Source: UBA7236 sp964638865
GTDB lineage: Bacteria; Bacteroidota; Bacteroidia; Chitinophagales; BACL12
DNA length: 31,792 bases
Assembly: GCA_964638865.1 (NCBI GenBank)
Contig: CAZXBG010000031.1
Span: forward strand, 1-31,792
Direction of reading: 5' to 3'
In this document: positions 16,741 to 25,250 of the stretch, in pieces
How the letters are laid out: each line of letters begins with the position of its first letter
Numbering within the stretch: position 1 is the stretch's first letter
Notes under the pieces: model-generated
The model's input: only the letters and a program-made list of their open reading frames with translations
Database searches by the model: none
Told to the model about the DNA's origin: nothing
Position numbers and translations under genes: made by a program

Positions 16741-16756
16741 AGAAATTGAAATTTCT
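16741..16756. promoter_or_regulatory. Inverted repeat between divergent transcription units
   Basis: AGAAATT-GA-AATTTCT is a perfect 7-bp dyad with a two-base centre. It lies upstream of both the TonB-dependent receptor promoter (near-consensus TATCTTTA at 16796-16803) and the reverse promoter at 16679-16710. A shared regulator site is possible, but chance is not excluded in AT-rich DNA. Confidence 0.35.
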
Positions 16757-16825
16757 GAAAACTCTTCACCTTCCATCCTTTCTCCTCCTTTTCTATATCT
16801 TTATCCCACACAACCACCACAATTT

Positions 16826-19093
16826 ATGAAGAGATACCTTCTCCTATTAGTTTTTGCTTTGCTCTGTCAGTTAATACAAGCCCAAAATGCGGTCATCACA
16901 GGATTGATTACAGATGCCGATACACAGGAACCTTTAATTGGGGCTACGGTATTTCTTAGTAACCAAACCGGAGCTGCAACAGGAATTGACGGGACCTTTG
17001 AATTTGAATCTCCTGCTGGAACATTTACACTTACCATTAGTTATGTTGGATATTTAAAACAATCGCGTGAAATTATTTTGACAGTCGGCCAGGTAGTTGA
17101 AATAAATAATACACTTGAACAGGATAATGGCATTTTAAATACGGTGGTAGTGAGTGGTAGTAAATTCGAAAAAAAATTAGGAGAGGAAACGGTTTCTATT
17201 GATGTAATAAAACAAACACTTATAAATAATACCAACGATGTTAAATTAGATCAAACCTTGCAGCGAATGCCGGGTGTTTGTGTAATTGATGGTCAGGCAA
17301 ATATTCGTGGTGGATCGGGATATAGTTTTGGTGCAGGAAGTCGGGTATTATTATTAATGGATGATCTTCCTGTATTGACAGGAGATGCGGCTTTTCCGAG
17401 TTGGGATTTTATTCCTATGGAAAATATTGAGCAGGTAGAAATAATTAAAGGTGCTTCCAGTGCTTTATATGGATCGAGTGCATTAAATGGCATTATTAAT
17501 GTGCGCACTGCATATCCAACATCAACCCCCGAAACAAGATTTAATTTTTTTAACGGAATGTATTTTTCTCCGAGAGATACAGCACAAAAATGGTGGGATG
17601 ATGATTTTCCATTTACCGCAGGAGCCAGTTTTGCACACAGGCAAAAATTCGGAAGATTTGATCTTTCAACCGGTGCCTATGTATATAATCAGAACAGTTA
17701 TTTTAAAGATATGTACAATCGCCGTGGAAGGGCGAATATCAATACCAGATACAGGATAAATAATAATCTTGCAGTTGGGTTAAATGTTAATGCACAAGTA
17801 AACAGATCAACAAGTTTCTTTTTTTGGAGTGGAATTGATTCCGGATTATATATTCCGTTTGATGGAACCGCTGCGTTTAATCAGGGATTTAAGATAACGG
17901 TAGATCCTTATTTTAATTATTACGATAAAAAAGGAAACAGACATAAATTATTGATGCGTTATTATGGCAATCACAACGCTACTGCAACAACAGCACAAAG
18001 TAATTTTAACGATCTGTATTATGGGGAATATCAATATCAAAAACATTTTGAAAATAGTGCCGCAGTGCTTTCTGCGGGTGTGGTTGGCAGTTTCACAAAA
18101 GTGGTGGCAGAGTTATATGGTGACACCACTTTTACTTCCAGCAATGAAGCAGCATACTTGCAATTTGATAAAAAGTTTTTTGATAAGTTAAATATCAGTA
18201 GTGGAATGCGTTATGAATTTAATCAGATTGCAGGATTAAAAGAATCGCGTCCTGTGTTTCGGTTAGGAGCAAATTATCAGGCTGCGGAATATACTTATAT
18301 CAGAGCTTCCTGGGGACAAGGATATCGTTTCCCAACAATTGCAGAAAAATATATTTCAACTTCCATTAGTTTATTGGGCGTTTTTCCAAATCCTGACCTT
18401 ACCTCAGAAACCGGATGGAGCAGTGAGATCGGAATTAAACAGGGAATGAAAATAAGTTCATGGCAAGGATTTATTGATCTCTCCGGGTTTATTTCGGAAT
18501 ACAATAATATGATGGAATTTACCTTCGGATATTATCCTGATGAGGGAGTGTTTTTTCCTTATGGATTTAAAAGTTTAAATATTGGTGCAACAAGAATATT
18601 GGGTGGGGAAATATCGGTAATTGGAGAAGGGAAATTTGGAACAATTCCAACAACCTTAATTGCAGGTTATACCTATATCGATCCTAAATTTCAGGATTTT
18701 GATTCCTTGCAAAATGCTTTGTCGAGTGCAGATGAAAATATTTTAAAATACAGATTTAAACATACCATTAAATTTGATGCGGAATCTACCATCAAAAAAC
18801 TCAGAATAGGAGTAACAGTTAATTATTATTCTTTTATGGAAGCAGTGGATGCTGCTTTTGTTGATCCGATTATTCCGAATACTACTATTTATATAGTTCC
18901 CGGTTTGCAACAATATCGCGACGAACATAATACAGGAGATTGTATAGTGGATATGCGGGTGGCATTTTTAGTGAATAAAACAAACGAAATATCGCTCATT
19001 TGTACTAACCTGCTTAACCGTGATTACTCCATACGACCCGCCATGATGGAGGCTCCGAGGAATTTAACAGTGCGATATGCTGTTAAATTATAA
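16826..19093 (+). CDS. TonB-dependent outer-membrane receptor
   Basis: This 755-aa protein has a signal peptide (MKRYLLLLVFALLCQLIQA), a carboxypeptidase-regulatory-like domain (about 22-105: ITGLITDADTQEPLIGATVF, GTFTLTISYVGY), a plug domain (about 108-235: VVVSGSKFEKKLGEE, NIRGGSGYSFGAGSRVLLLM, EIIKGASSALYGSSALNGII) and a beta-barrel to the C-terminus. It should bind a ligand at the cell surface and import it using TonB energy. It has no SusD partner, so it is not a typical SusCD glycan system. The ligand is unreadable from sequence. No cobalamin riboswitch precedes it and 6.9 kb separate it from the B12 locus, so I do not call it BtuB. It begins 35 bases after a near-consensus promoter. 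Confidence 0.93.
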   Translation: MKRYLLLLVFALLCQLIQAQNAVITGLITDADTQEPLIGATVFLSNQTGAATGIDGTFEFESPAGTFTLTISYVGYLKQSREIILTVGQVVEINNTLEQDNGILNTVVVSGSKFEKKLGEETVSIDVIKQTLINNTNDVKLDQTLQRMPGVCVIDGQANIRGGSGYSFGAGSRVLLLMDDLPVLTGDAAFPSWDFIPMENIEQVEIIKGASSALYGSSALNGIINVRTAYPTSTPETRFNFFNGMYFSPRDTAQKWWDDDFPFTAGASFAHRQKFGRFDLSTGAYVYNQNSYFKDMYNRRGRANINTRYRINNNLAVGLNVNAQVNRSTSFFFWSGIDSGLYIPFDGTAAFNQGFKITVDPYFNYYDKKGNRHKLLMRYYGNHNATATTAQSNFNDLYYGEYQYQKHFENSAAVLSAGVVGSFTKVVAELYGDTTFTSSNEAAYLQFDKKFFDKLNISSGMRYEFNQIAGLKESRPVFRLGANYQAAEYTYIRASWGQGYRFPTIAEKYISTSISLLGVFPNPDLTSETGWSSEIGIKQGMKISSWQGFIDLSGFISEYNNMMEFTFGYYPDEGVFFPYGFKSLNIGATRILGGEISVIGEGKFGTIPTTLIAGYTYIDPKFQDFDSLQNALSSADENILKYRFKHTIKFDAESTIKKLRIGVTVNYYSFMEAVDAAFVDPIIPNTTIYIVPGLQQYRDEHNTGDCIVDMRVAFLVNKTNEISLICTNLLNRDYSIRPAMMEAPRNLTVRYAVKL

Positions 19094-19099
19094 GAATTT

Positions 19100-19107
19100 T
19101 ATTTTTG
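19100..19107 (+). promoter_or_regulatory. -7 promoter box of the 96-aa gene
   Basis: TATTTTTG matches TAnnTTTG, six bases after the receptor stop codon. It implies that ATG 19123, and not the in-frame TTG 19105, is the start. Confidence 0.5.
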
Positions 19108-19122
19108 TTTAAAATTGTTATT

Positions 19123-19413
19123 ATGACTTTATCTGCACTTGCCGAAAAACTGAGAAAACGACTTACCGAATATAGGCAAGCTAACCGTTTTGATACGAAA
19201 ATAAATTCCGCAGTTAATTGTATAGAAATAGCACTTGGCCTCACAGAATTTGCGCTGGATAAAAGTCGCCCGATTGAAGTTTTTGAGGAATTTTGGTTTG
19301 AGGAAAGTTGGTCAATTATCAAACCTCTGGAAGATACAGCGTGGGAAGATATTATTGACCTTTACCGAACTTTGGGTTTTAAATTAAAGGAAAGAAATTG
19401 GTTCCGGGTATAA
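19123..19413 (+). CDS. Small conserved-looking protein, function unknown
   Basis: This is a 96-aa soluble protein, highly charged, with helical segments LSALAEKLRKRLTEYRQANR and EIALGLTEFALDKSR. Its tryptophan-rich C-terminal half (EFWFEESWSIIKPLEDTAWE) ends in a basic RNWFRV. I recognise no family. It has its own promoter box, and codon choice is similar to its neighbours. It converges on dnaG with six bases between the stops, so the two transcripts may overlap. It could be a small accessory or regulatory protein; no function is assigned. Confidence 0.6.
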   Translation: MTLSALAEKLRKRLTEYRQANRFDTKINSAVNCIEIALGLTEFALDKSRPIEVFEEFWFEESWSIIKPLEDTAWEDIIDLYRTLGFKLKERNWFRV

Positions 19414-19419
19414 AATATA

Positions 19420-21345
19420 TTATTTTACAACAGGTAAAACAACGGTGCCGGTGTCCACTGATAATTTATTGATAAAAACTTGTAATTGCATGGATTCACG
19501 CAGACAAAGCATGATTTCATCGTAGTTGTTATCCGTAGATTCTGCCTGCAATTCTTTTATCCGGTTATCTACATCTGATTTCATTTTAATGATCTTCTTC
19601 AATTTCAACATGGAAATGGATTTCACAATATCCTTGCGCACCAGAAATTGTTTTTCTGTAATGGGAACATCATGCATTTTTAACCAGTTGTCACTTAATT
19701 CATAAGGCGATTGCAGCAAGTCAAGTGTTAAACTTTTTACAGATTCATCTTCATGTGAAATAAAATATACCTGTGGTAAAAATTCATTGTGTTCATAATA
19801 GGTCCGGTATTCGTCAATAATTTTTTTGTAGGTAATATTTTCAATTTCCACATCAGTTAAGTTGCGTAGTATTCGTGCTATAGCATTTTCGCCTTCTACT
19901 TCAAAGTTGCTGTTTTCCAGTAATAGTCGCACGATATCGCGTTCCTGAGGTTCATCTAAATAGAAGGTAAAAACTTTTGTTTCTTTTAAAAGTGGTGGTT
20001 CAGCTTGTGATTCATAAGATGCTTTGTCGCCGGGGTTTAATTTATTAGCTGCCTTTTGACGCAGAATTTTATTTACCTCAGAGATCAATAAATGTTCCTC
20101 TACATTTAATGCCCTGGAAGTTTGTTTTAAATATAAACTTCTTACAATAGAATCGGGAATGAGTGATATACTCTGAACAATATCTTTAATGATACCGGCA
20201 ATTTTTACCGGATCACCTTTAGCTTCTTCTAAATAGAGATCTGTTTTAAGTGTTATGAGATCCTTTTTATTATCCGATATAAATTTTATAAATCCATCAG
20301 CACCTAATTTTTGAACATAAGTATCCGGATCATGTTCTGCAGGAAATAAAACAACTTTTACATTAACACCTTCTTCCAGTGCAATTTCCAATCCGCGAAT
20401 TGCTGCTTTAACCCCCGCGCTGTCGCCATCGTATAATATTGTTAAATTAGTGGTATATCGTTTTATTAATCTTACCTGATCCTGCGTTAAGGAAGTTCCC
20501 GAAGATGCGACAACATTTTCTATTCCGCTTTGAAATAGAGAAATTACATCCATATATCCCTCCACCAAATAACATTCATTGAGTTGCGTTATCGCTTTCC
20601 TCGCCTGATATATTCCGTAAACAATCTTACTCTTAAAATAAATTTCCGTTTCGGGAGAGTTGATGTATTTAGGAATTTTTTTATCCGCACTTAAAGTTCT
20701 CCCCCCGAAACCCAAAACTTTTCCGCTTACACTGTGAATCGGAAATAATATCCTCCCTCTGAAAAAATCTTTATTGTACTGGGTGGTTAATCCTAATTGT
20801 TGTAATAAATCCGGTTTGTATCCTGAAGCAATTGCATTTTTTGTGAAAATATCACCTTCCGCAGAACAATAACCCAACTTGAAAGTTTCCATTGTTTCCG
20901 GACGAAGTCCTCTTTCAATAAAATAACTTAATCCAATGTTTTTTCCCTCTTCATTATTCAATAAATAATCAGAAAAATAATTTTGCGCGTAACTATTTAT
21001 AATATATAAACTTTCTTTACGGCTTTCTTCAATTAATTCTTCATTGGTGCGTTCTTTTTCTTCTACTGCAATATTATATTTAACCGCAAGATATTTAAGT
21101 GCCTCCCGATACGTGAAATGTTCATGCTCCATTACAAATGAAATGGAGTTTCCGGCTTTACCACACCCAAAACATTTGTAAATGCCTTTTGGAATAGAAA
21201 CAGTGAAAGAAGGGGTTTTTTCATTGTGAAAGGGGCACACTCCTATGAGGTTTACCCCCCTGCGTTTCAACTGCACAAAATCCCCCACAACTTCGTCAAT
21301 TCGAGCTGCATCAACAATTTTAGCTATTGTTTCCTTTGAGATCAC
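19420..21345 (-). CDS. dnaG: DNA primase
   Basis: DnaG synthesises RNA primers for chromosome replication. The 641-aa protein has an N-terminal CHC2 zinc domain with ligands C37, H40, C58 and C61 (GVCPFH and YKCFGCGKAG). It also has the catalytic TOPRIM core, with the acidic motifs EGYMDVI and YDGDSAGVKAA, and a divergent C-terminal helicase-binding region from about residue 440. The N-terminus (ISKETIAKIVDAARIDEVVG) aligns with the standard primase start, so the GTG at 21345 is the right initiation codon. A TATTTTTG box ends only four bases upstream, so the transcript is nearly leaderless. No rpsU or rpoD flanks it, in contrast to the E. coli macromolecular synthesis operon. Confidence 0.97.
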   Translation of the reverse strand: MISKETIAKIVDAARIDEVVGDFVQLKRRGVNLIGVCPFHNEKTPSFTVSIPKGIYKCFGCGKAGNSISFVMEHEHFTYREALKYLAVKYNIAVEEKERTNEELIEESRKESLYIINSYAQNYFSDYLLNNEEGKNIGLSYFIERGLRPETMETFKLGYCSAEGDIFTKNAIASGYKPDLLQQLGLTTQYNKDFFRGRILFPIHSVSGKVLGFGGRTLSADKKIPKYINSPETEIYFKSKIVYGIYQARKAITQLNECYLVEGYMDVISLFQSGIENVVASSGTSLTQDQVRLIKRYTTNLTILYDGDSAGVKAAIRGLEIALEEGVNVKVVLFPAEHDPDTYVQKLGADGFIKFISDNKKDLITLKTDLYLEEAKGDPVKIAGIIKDIVQSISLIPDSIVRSLYLKQTSRALNVEEHLLISEVNKILRQKAANKLNPGDKASYESQAEPPLLKETKVFTFYLDEPQERDIVRLLLENSNFEVEGENAIARILRNLTDVEIENITYKKIIDEYRTYYEHNEFLPQVYFISHEDESVKSLTLDLLQSPYELSDNWLKMHDVPITEKQFLVRKDIVKSISMLKLKKIIKMKSDVDNRIKELQAESTDNNYDEIMLCLRESMQLQVFINKLSVDTGTVVLPVVK

Positions 21346-21349
21346 ACTG

Positions 21350-21357
21350 CAAAAATA
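21350..21357 (-). promoter_or_regulatory. -7 promoter box of dnaG
   Basis: TATTTTTG on the reverse strand, followed by CAGT and then the GTG start codon. The predicted transcription start falls on or next to the start codon. Confidence 0.55.
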
Positions 21358-21410
21358 CGCAGAATTTTAGTGAGTTTAAACCTAAAGGTCTTGCCTTTTT
21401 TCAATTTCTA

Positions 21411-21430
21411 AAATATCCGCGCGGATATTT
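21411..21430. promoter_or_regulatory. Perfect 20-bp palindrome between dnaG and the DUF4476 gene
   Basis: AAATATCCGCGCGGATATTT is exactly self-complementary over 20 bases, with a GC-only core (CCGCGCGG) in an otherwise AT-rich gap. It lies 65 bases upstream of the dnaG start and 76 bases upstream of the DUF4476 start. As DNA it fits a dimeric regulator site; as RNA it would need the centre to open into a loop. It is not part of either promoter box that I can see. Confidence 0.6.
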
Positions 21431-21495
21431 ATCTAATACTCTGATTTGATTAATTTCTAGGGATTGGCATGATTGTGGAATTCAGGGAAATAAAA

Positions 21496-21502
21496 AAGGA
21501 GG
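21496..21502 (+). promoter_or_regulatory. Strong Shine-Dalgarno site
   Basis: AAGGAGG lies four bases before the ATG of the DUF4476 gene, in the context AAAAAAGGAGGAATT-ATG. Most genes here have AT-rich leaders with no Shine-Dalgarno match, as is usual in Bacteroidota, so this one stands out. Confidence 0.6.
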
Positions 21503-21506
21503 AATT

Positions 21507-22256
21507 ATGAAAAATGTACTACCTAAATTAATGTTTTTGATGTTATTTAATTTGCAAAACGTATTCGCATACCCTCCCCATGCATACGATTACAATTTGT
21601 ATAATGCTTCAACCTTTGAAATTAAATTAACGGGTACAGGATTTATGACGGTGGCTTTAGATGGCGAATATTTTGGAGAGCCCGTAAAACATTTTTCATT
21701 AAATAATATTCCGGCAGGAAATCATTTTGTAGAAATTTTTACAGAAAAAATTCAGCATAGCGGATATTATTCCAATACACAACGAGTGAAGATCTATTCG
21801 GGTAACATATATATTAAACCTTCCTCCTTAATTTATGCTGTTGTTGATAATTTCGGAAGATTTTATATTAAGCATGTGCAACAATTAATTACTTATACTG
21901 AATCTTATTACGAACCATATTATCAGCAACCGAACTTCCAACCTGATGTTTATTATACTCCACCAATGGTGATGCAGGAAGTTGCTTTTGTTCAATTATT
22001 AAATGTAATGGAAGATCAATGGTACGACGACAGTAAATTGCAAGTTGCTGAACAGGCGTTACAAAGTAATTGGTTCACTTCTGCGCAGGTTGCGCGGATG
22101 ATGCATACGATGTGGTATGAAGATACTAAATTGAATTTGGCAAAAAGTGCTTATTCCAAAGTATTGGATAAGTCGGATTATTATCTGGTAAATAAAGAAT
22201 TTTGGTATAGCAACAGTGTGGAATCGCTGAGTAAATACCTGCTTACAGTTCATTGA
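21507..22256 (+). CDS. Exported DUF4476 protein
   Basis: This 249-aa protein has a signal peptide (MKNVLPKLMFLMLFNLQNVFA). A beta-rich N-terminal part (about 35-115) contains GTGFMTVALDGEYFGEPV and IPAGNHFVEIF, a PEGA-like pattern of short strands. A proline- and tyrosine-rich linker (YYEPYYQQPNFQPDVYYTPP) follows. The C-terminal DUF4476 domain (about 155-249) has the repeated pattern DDSKLQVAEQALQSNWFTSA, then VARMMHTMWYEDTKLNLAKS, then a final YLVNKEFWY. The domain is largely confined to Bacteroidota and has no known function. Unusually for this window, the start is preceded by a strong Shine-Dalgarno sequence (AAAGGAGG, four bases before ATG). A terminator follows the gene, so it is monocistronic and divergent from dnaG. 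Confidence 0.85.
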   Translation: MKNVLPKLMFLMLFNLQNVFAYPPHAYDYNLYNASTFEIKLTGTGFMTVALDGEYFGEPVKHFSLNNIPAGNHFVEIFTEKIQHSGYYSNTQRVKIYSGNIYIKPSSLIYAVVDNFGRFYIKHVQQLITYTESYYEPYYQQPNFQPDVYYTPPMVMQEVAFVQLLNVMEDQWYDDSKLQVAEQALQSNWFTSAQVARMMHTMWYEDTKLNLAKSAYSKVLDKSDYYLVNKEFWYSNSVESLSKYLLTVH

Positions 22257-22274
22257 TCAAGTGTGAATAAGAGG

Positions 22275-22308
22275 CCTCCGAGGATTTGTTTCTTCGGAGG
22301 TTTTTTTT
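22275..22308 (+). terminator. Rho-independent terminator after the DUF4476 gene
   Basis: CCTCCGA (22275-22281) pairs with TCGGAGG (22294-22300) across a 12-base loop, followed directly by eight T. It starts 18 bases after the stop codon and separates this gene from the beta-helix gene. Confidence 0.92.
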
Positions 22309-22347
22309 GTGATAAATTGTAGTAATTTGGTGCAATAAATTACAACA

Positions 22348-24606
22348 ATGAAAAAAGCGCTTGGTTTCCTTATCGCGATGAATATTATTGCCAATGTATT
22401 GGCAACAACTTATTATATCTCACCCGCCGGTAATAATGCCAATAGCGGAACAACCACTATATCGCCTTGGAAAACCATACAATTTGCGCTAAATCAGGCT
22501 AATGATGGTGATATTCTCAATGTTATGGCAGGAACATATACCGGGAAATTGACCTGGAATGATGGAGGAGTTGCAGGAAATTATATCGTTTTACAAAATT
22601 ACAATAGTGATGAAGTGATATTAAATGGAAGCACTATTGGCAACAATCAGTCGCTGATGTATATCGAGAATAAGAATTATATTAAAATTGATGGGATCAA
22701 ATTTACCGGCCATAACGGATCTTATCAGCCAGTGATAAATTTATACGGGAGTTGCAGTCATATTGAAATAACAAACTGTGAATTTTATGGCACTGATTGT
22801 GATGAAAGTTATGGAATTTTATGTGAAGGAAGTGGAGATGATATTCTAATTCAAAATAATTTTTTCCATGAACTGATGGGCTTTAACGCTGCCGGAATTT
22901 TATTTGTTGGTTCACACACTGTTACACCCTTTTCAAATGTAATTATTTCAAATAATCATCTCCAGAATATTGAACCTGCGCCGAGTGAAGGTATTGCTGT
23001 TAATGGCAATATCAACGGATTTGAAATAACCAATAATCTTGTGGAGGATGTAAATAATATTGGAATTGTAATGATAGGAGGGGAGGATTGGGTAAATACT
23101 AATGATGCCGTAAATTTTGCGCGAAATGGCGTATGTAAAGGCAATACCGTGATAAATGCGAACTCTATTTATGGAGGAGGTTATGCGGCAGGTGTATATG
23201 TGGATGGAGGAAAAGATATAGTAGTGGAAAATAATTCCATTACCGGAAGTGATGTGGGACTTGAGGTTGGGTGTGAAAATCAAGGATTTATCGCAGAAAA
23301 TATTACAGTGAGAAATAACATTATTTATAAAAATGAAAAAGCCGGACTTGGATTTGGCGGATACGATTTTCCGACAACTGGAATGGTTCAAAATTGCATT
23401 TTTACAGGAAATTCTGTATTTGATAACGATTTGTTAAATACTGGTTTCGGACAATTATGGGTGCAATATGCCTTAAATTGTATAGTAAAAAATAATATTT
23501 TTTATACATCTACAAATGCATGGTTAGTAAATGCAGAAACAACTGATATCACCTTTAATAATATTTATAATTATAATTTATTTTATTATCCCGAAGGAGA
23601 AACGGACGTAAAATTCTTTTTTGACAATGATTATATAGTTGGATATTCAAATTATATTGCCGCAACCGGATCTGATGCACAATCTATTTTCACGGATCCG
23701 GAGTGGGTTGATATTTTGGCACTCATTCCCGATTTTCATTTAATTCCGGGTTCTCCATGTATTAATGCCGGTGATCCAACTTATGTTTTTGATGCCACTG
23801 ATCTTGATTTGGATGGCGAAATGAGGATATTAAGTGGTGTGGTAGATATTGGTTGTGATGAAACCTTGATATTGCCATTGAGCATTAATGCTGTGATTTC
23901 TCCTGTTACCTGTAATGGATCTTGTAATGGAGTATTGACCCTAAATGGTAATTACGGCTGTGGTTCTTATTTTATGGAATTTAAACCAAGCGGTTTATCA
24001 TGGTCAACGTATACTGTACCTGTTTCCGATCTTTGTGCCGGAAATTATAAGGTTAGAATAACAGATGCGTGTGGGGAGTCTTTAACAAGCACATTAATGA
24101 TTACAGAAGATCCGATTTTGAACATTTCAGTAACAGGTATAATTAACGAAACAATGGCAGGAGCTTCAAATGGTAAAATAACGGTAAATTCCAGTGGAGG
24201 ATTTGGTGCAAAACAATACTCAAAAAATGGTGGTGTGAGTTGGCAGACATCCAAAAAATTTATGGGGTTAAGTGCCGGTAGTTATACTATTTTGGTGAAG
24301 GATGCACATAATTGTATCAACAGTATTAATGCTGAAGTTGGCATTGGCATGAGAGAAGGATCAACTTCCACTTTCACCATTTATCCTAATCCGGCATCAG
24401 ATCAATTTACCATTAATTTAGAGGAGGAATTTAATGAGAGAACTAAATTGAACATTTATACCATTACAGGTGAACTCCTAATGGCGACTGAAATAAATAT
24501 ATTGGAAGGTGCAATTTCTATCAACCCAACCGTTAGTAAAGGGGTTTACTTTGTAGAAATTATATCCGGTAATTTCCGATCAATTCAAAAACTGATATTA
24601 GAATAG
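22348..24606 (+). CDS. Secreted parallel beta-helix protein with SprB-like repeats and T9SS domain
   Basis: This 752-aa protein has a signal peptide (MKKALGFLIAMNIIANVLA). A right-handed parallel beta-helix region (about 20-500) begins TYYISPAGNNANSGTT...PWKTIQFAL, as in DUF1565/pectate-lyase-like folds, and has many short rungs such as IEITNCEFYG and NIIYKNEKAG. The LDLDGEMRILSGVVDIGCDE segment closes it. Two SprB-like repeats follow (about 515-665: VTCNGSCNGVLTLNG...CAGNYKVRITDACG and ASNGKITVNSSGGFG...SAGSYTILVKDAHNC). A T9SS type A domain ends it (IYPNPASDQFTINL). The fold is used by polysaccharide lyases and by adhesins; I see no decisive catalytic residues, so enzymatic activity is not claimed. 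It has its own transcript after the terminator. Confidence 0.88.
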   Translation: MKKALGFLIAMNIIANVLATTYYISPAGNNANSGTTTISPWKTIQFALNQANDGDILNVMAGTYTGKLTWNDGGVAGNYIVLQNYNSDEVILNGSTIGNNQSLMYIENKNYIKIDGIKFTGHNGSYQPVINLYGSCSHIEITNCEFYGTDCDESYGILCEGSGDDILIQNNFFHELMGFNAAGILFVGSHTVTPFSNVIISNNHLQNIEPAPSEGIAVNGNINGFEITNNLVEDVNNIGIVMIGGEDWVNTNDAVNFARNGVCKGNTVINANSIYGGGYAAGVYVDGGKDIVVENNSITGSDVGLEVGCENQGFIAENITVRNNIIYKNEKAGLGFGGYDFPTTGMVQNCIFTGNSVFDNDLLNTGFGQLWVQYALNCIVKNNIFYTSTNAWLVNAETTDITFNNIYNYNLFYYPEGETDVKFFFDNDYIVGYSNYIAATGSDAQSIFTDPEWVDILALIPDFHLIPGSPCINAGDPTYVFDATDLDLDGEMRILSGVVDIGCDETLILPLSINAVISPVTCNGSCNGVLTLNGNYGCGSYFMEFKPSGLSWSTYTVPVSDLCAGNYKVRITDACGESLTSTLMITEDPILNISVTGIINETMAGASNGKITVNSSGGFGAKQYSKNGGVSWQTSKKFMGLSAGSYTILVKDAHNCINSINAEVGIGMREGSTSTFTIYPNPASDQFTINLEEEFNERTKLNIYTITGELLMATEINILEGAISINPTVSKGVYFVEIISGNFRSIQKLILE

Positions 24607-24631
24607 TACCCTAAAACAGCACAATAATTTA

Positions 24632-24639
24632 TATTTTTG
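24632..24639 (+). promoter_or_regulatory. -7 promoter box of the small envelope gene
   Basis: TATTTTTG matches TAnnTTTG and lies 23 bases before the GTG at 24663. Confidence 0.5.
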
Positions 24640-24662
24640 CCCGTTAACCAACCAAAAACACT

Positions 24663-25250
24663 GTGAAAAGATACTGTTTGCTCGTTTTACCTCTAATTTT
24701 ATTGTTTTCCCGATGTACGGTTAATCAGGATTCTGTGGTTTTGGTTAATACAAATGGGTGTTCTTCACTAACCCAAACTTCTGCTGCCGAAAACCATAAT
24801 TCAAGACAGCCTTCGGGGTTTTCTTTAGAATTGATGGAAAATTATTCTGCGATAGAAGAACCTGTATATTTCGCCGAAGCTGTGTTGGCAAATGAAATAA
24901 ATCGCAAATCACAAACGATAAATTTGATTGTGCCCGCACTAATTAAAGACGAAAAGGATAGCACGGAAGTTGAACCAAAATTAGAGCCATTAGTTGTTAG
25001 CGGAACAGGATTAGCACTGGCCGGATTAGGTGCTGCGGTTGCAGGTATTTTCGGAGCGCCTATCTTATTTGCAGTAGCTGCATTGTTACTTGCGGGAAGC
25101 GCATTTGTTACCGCAATTGGCTGGAAAAAAATAAAAGCAGATCCCAAAAAATTCAAGGGTGAAAAATTTGCGCTTGCAAATTATATAATAATTGGTGTAA
25201 TTGGTGTGTTGTCTTCTTTTTATTTAATCTGGTTGTTGTTTGATGTTTGA
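24663..25250 (+). CDS. Predicted envelope protein with C-terminal membrane helices
   Basis: This 195-aa protein starts at GTG. Its N-terminus, MKRYCLLVLPLILLFSRCTV, looks like a lipoprotein signal, but the residue before the cysteine is arginine, which is poor for a lipobox, so lipidation is uncertain. A polar region of about 75 residues follows. Two or three membrane helices then appear: a glycine- and alanine-rich one (GTGLALAGLGAAVAGIFGAP plus LFAVAALLLAGSAFVTAIG) and a last one (ALANYIIIGVIGVLSSFYLI). I recognise no family. It is preceded by a promoter box and followed by a long non-coding gap, so it is monocistronic. Confidence 0.65.
   Translation: MKRYCLLVLPLILLFSRCTVNQDSVVLVNTNGCSSLTQTSAAENHNSRQPSGFSLELMENYSAIEEPVYFAEAVLANEINRKSQTINLIVPALIKDEKDSTEVEPKLEPLVVSGTGLALAGLGAAVAGIFGAPILFAVAALLLAGSAFVTAIGWKKIKADPKKFKGEKFALANYIIIGVIGVLSSFYLIWLLFDV

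Noticed and set aside
16826..19093. The TonB-dependent receptor as BtuB, the missing partner of the B12 locus.
   Set aside because: There is no cobalamin aptamer upstream, 6.9 kb of unrelated genes lie between, and no specific BtuB feature was recognised.
22948..23391. Long reverse-strand open frame inside the beta-helix gene.
   Set aside because: It is antisense to a well-supported repeat protein and low in complexity; the opening arises from codon bias of the forward gene.
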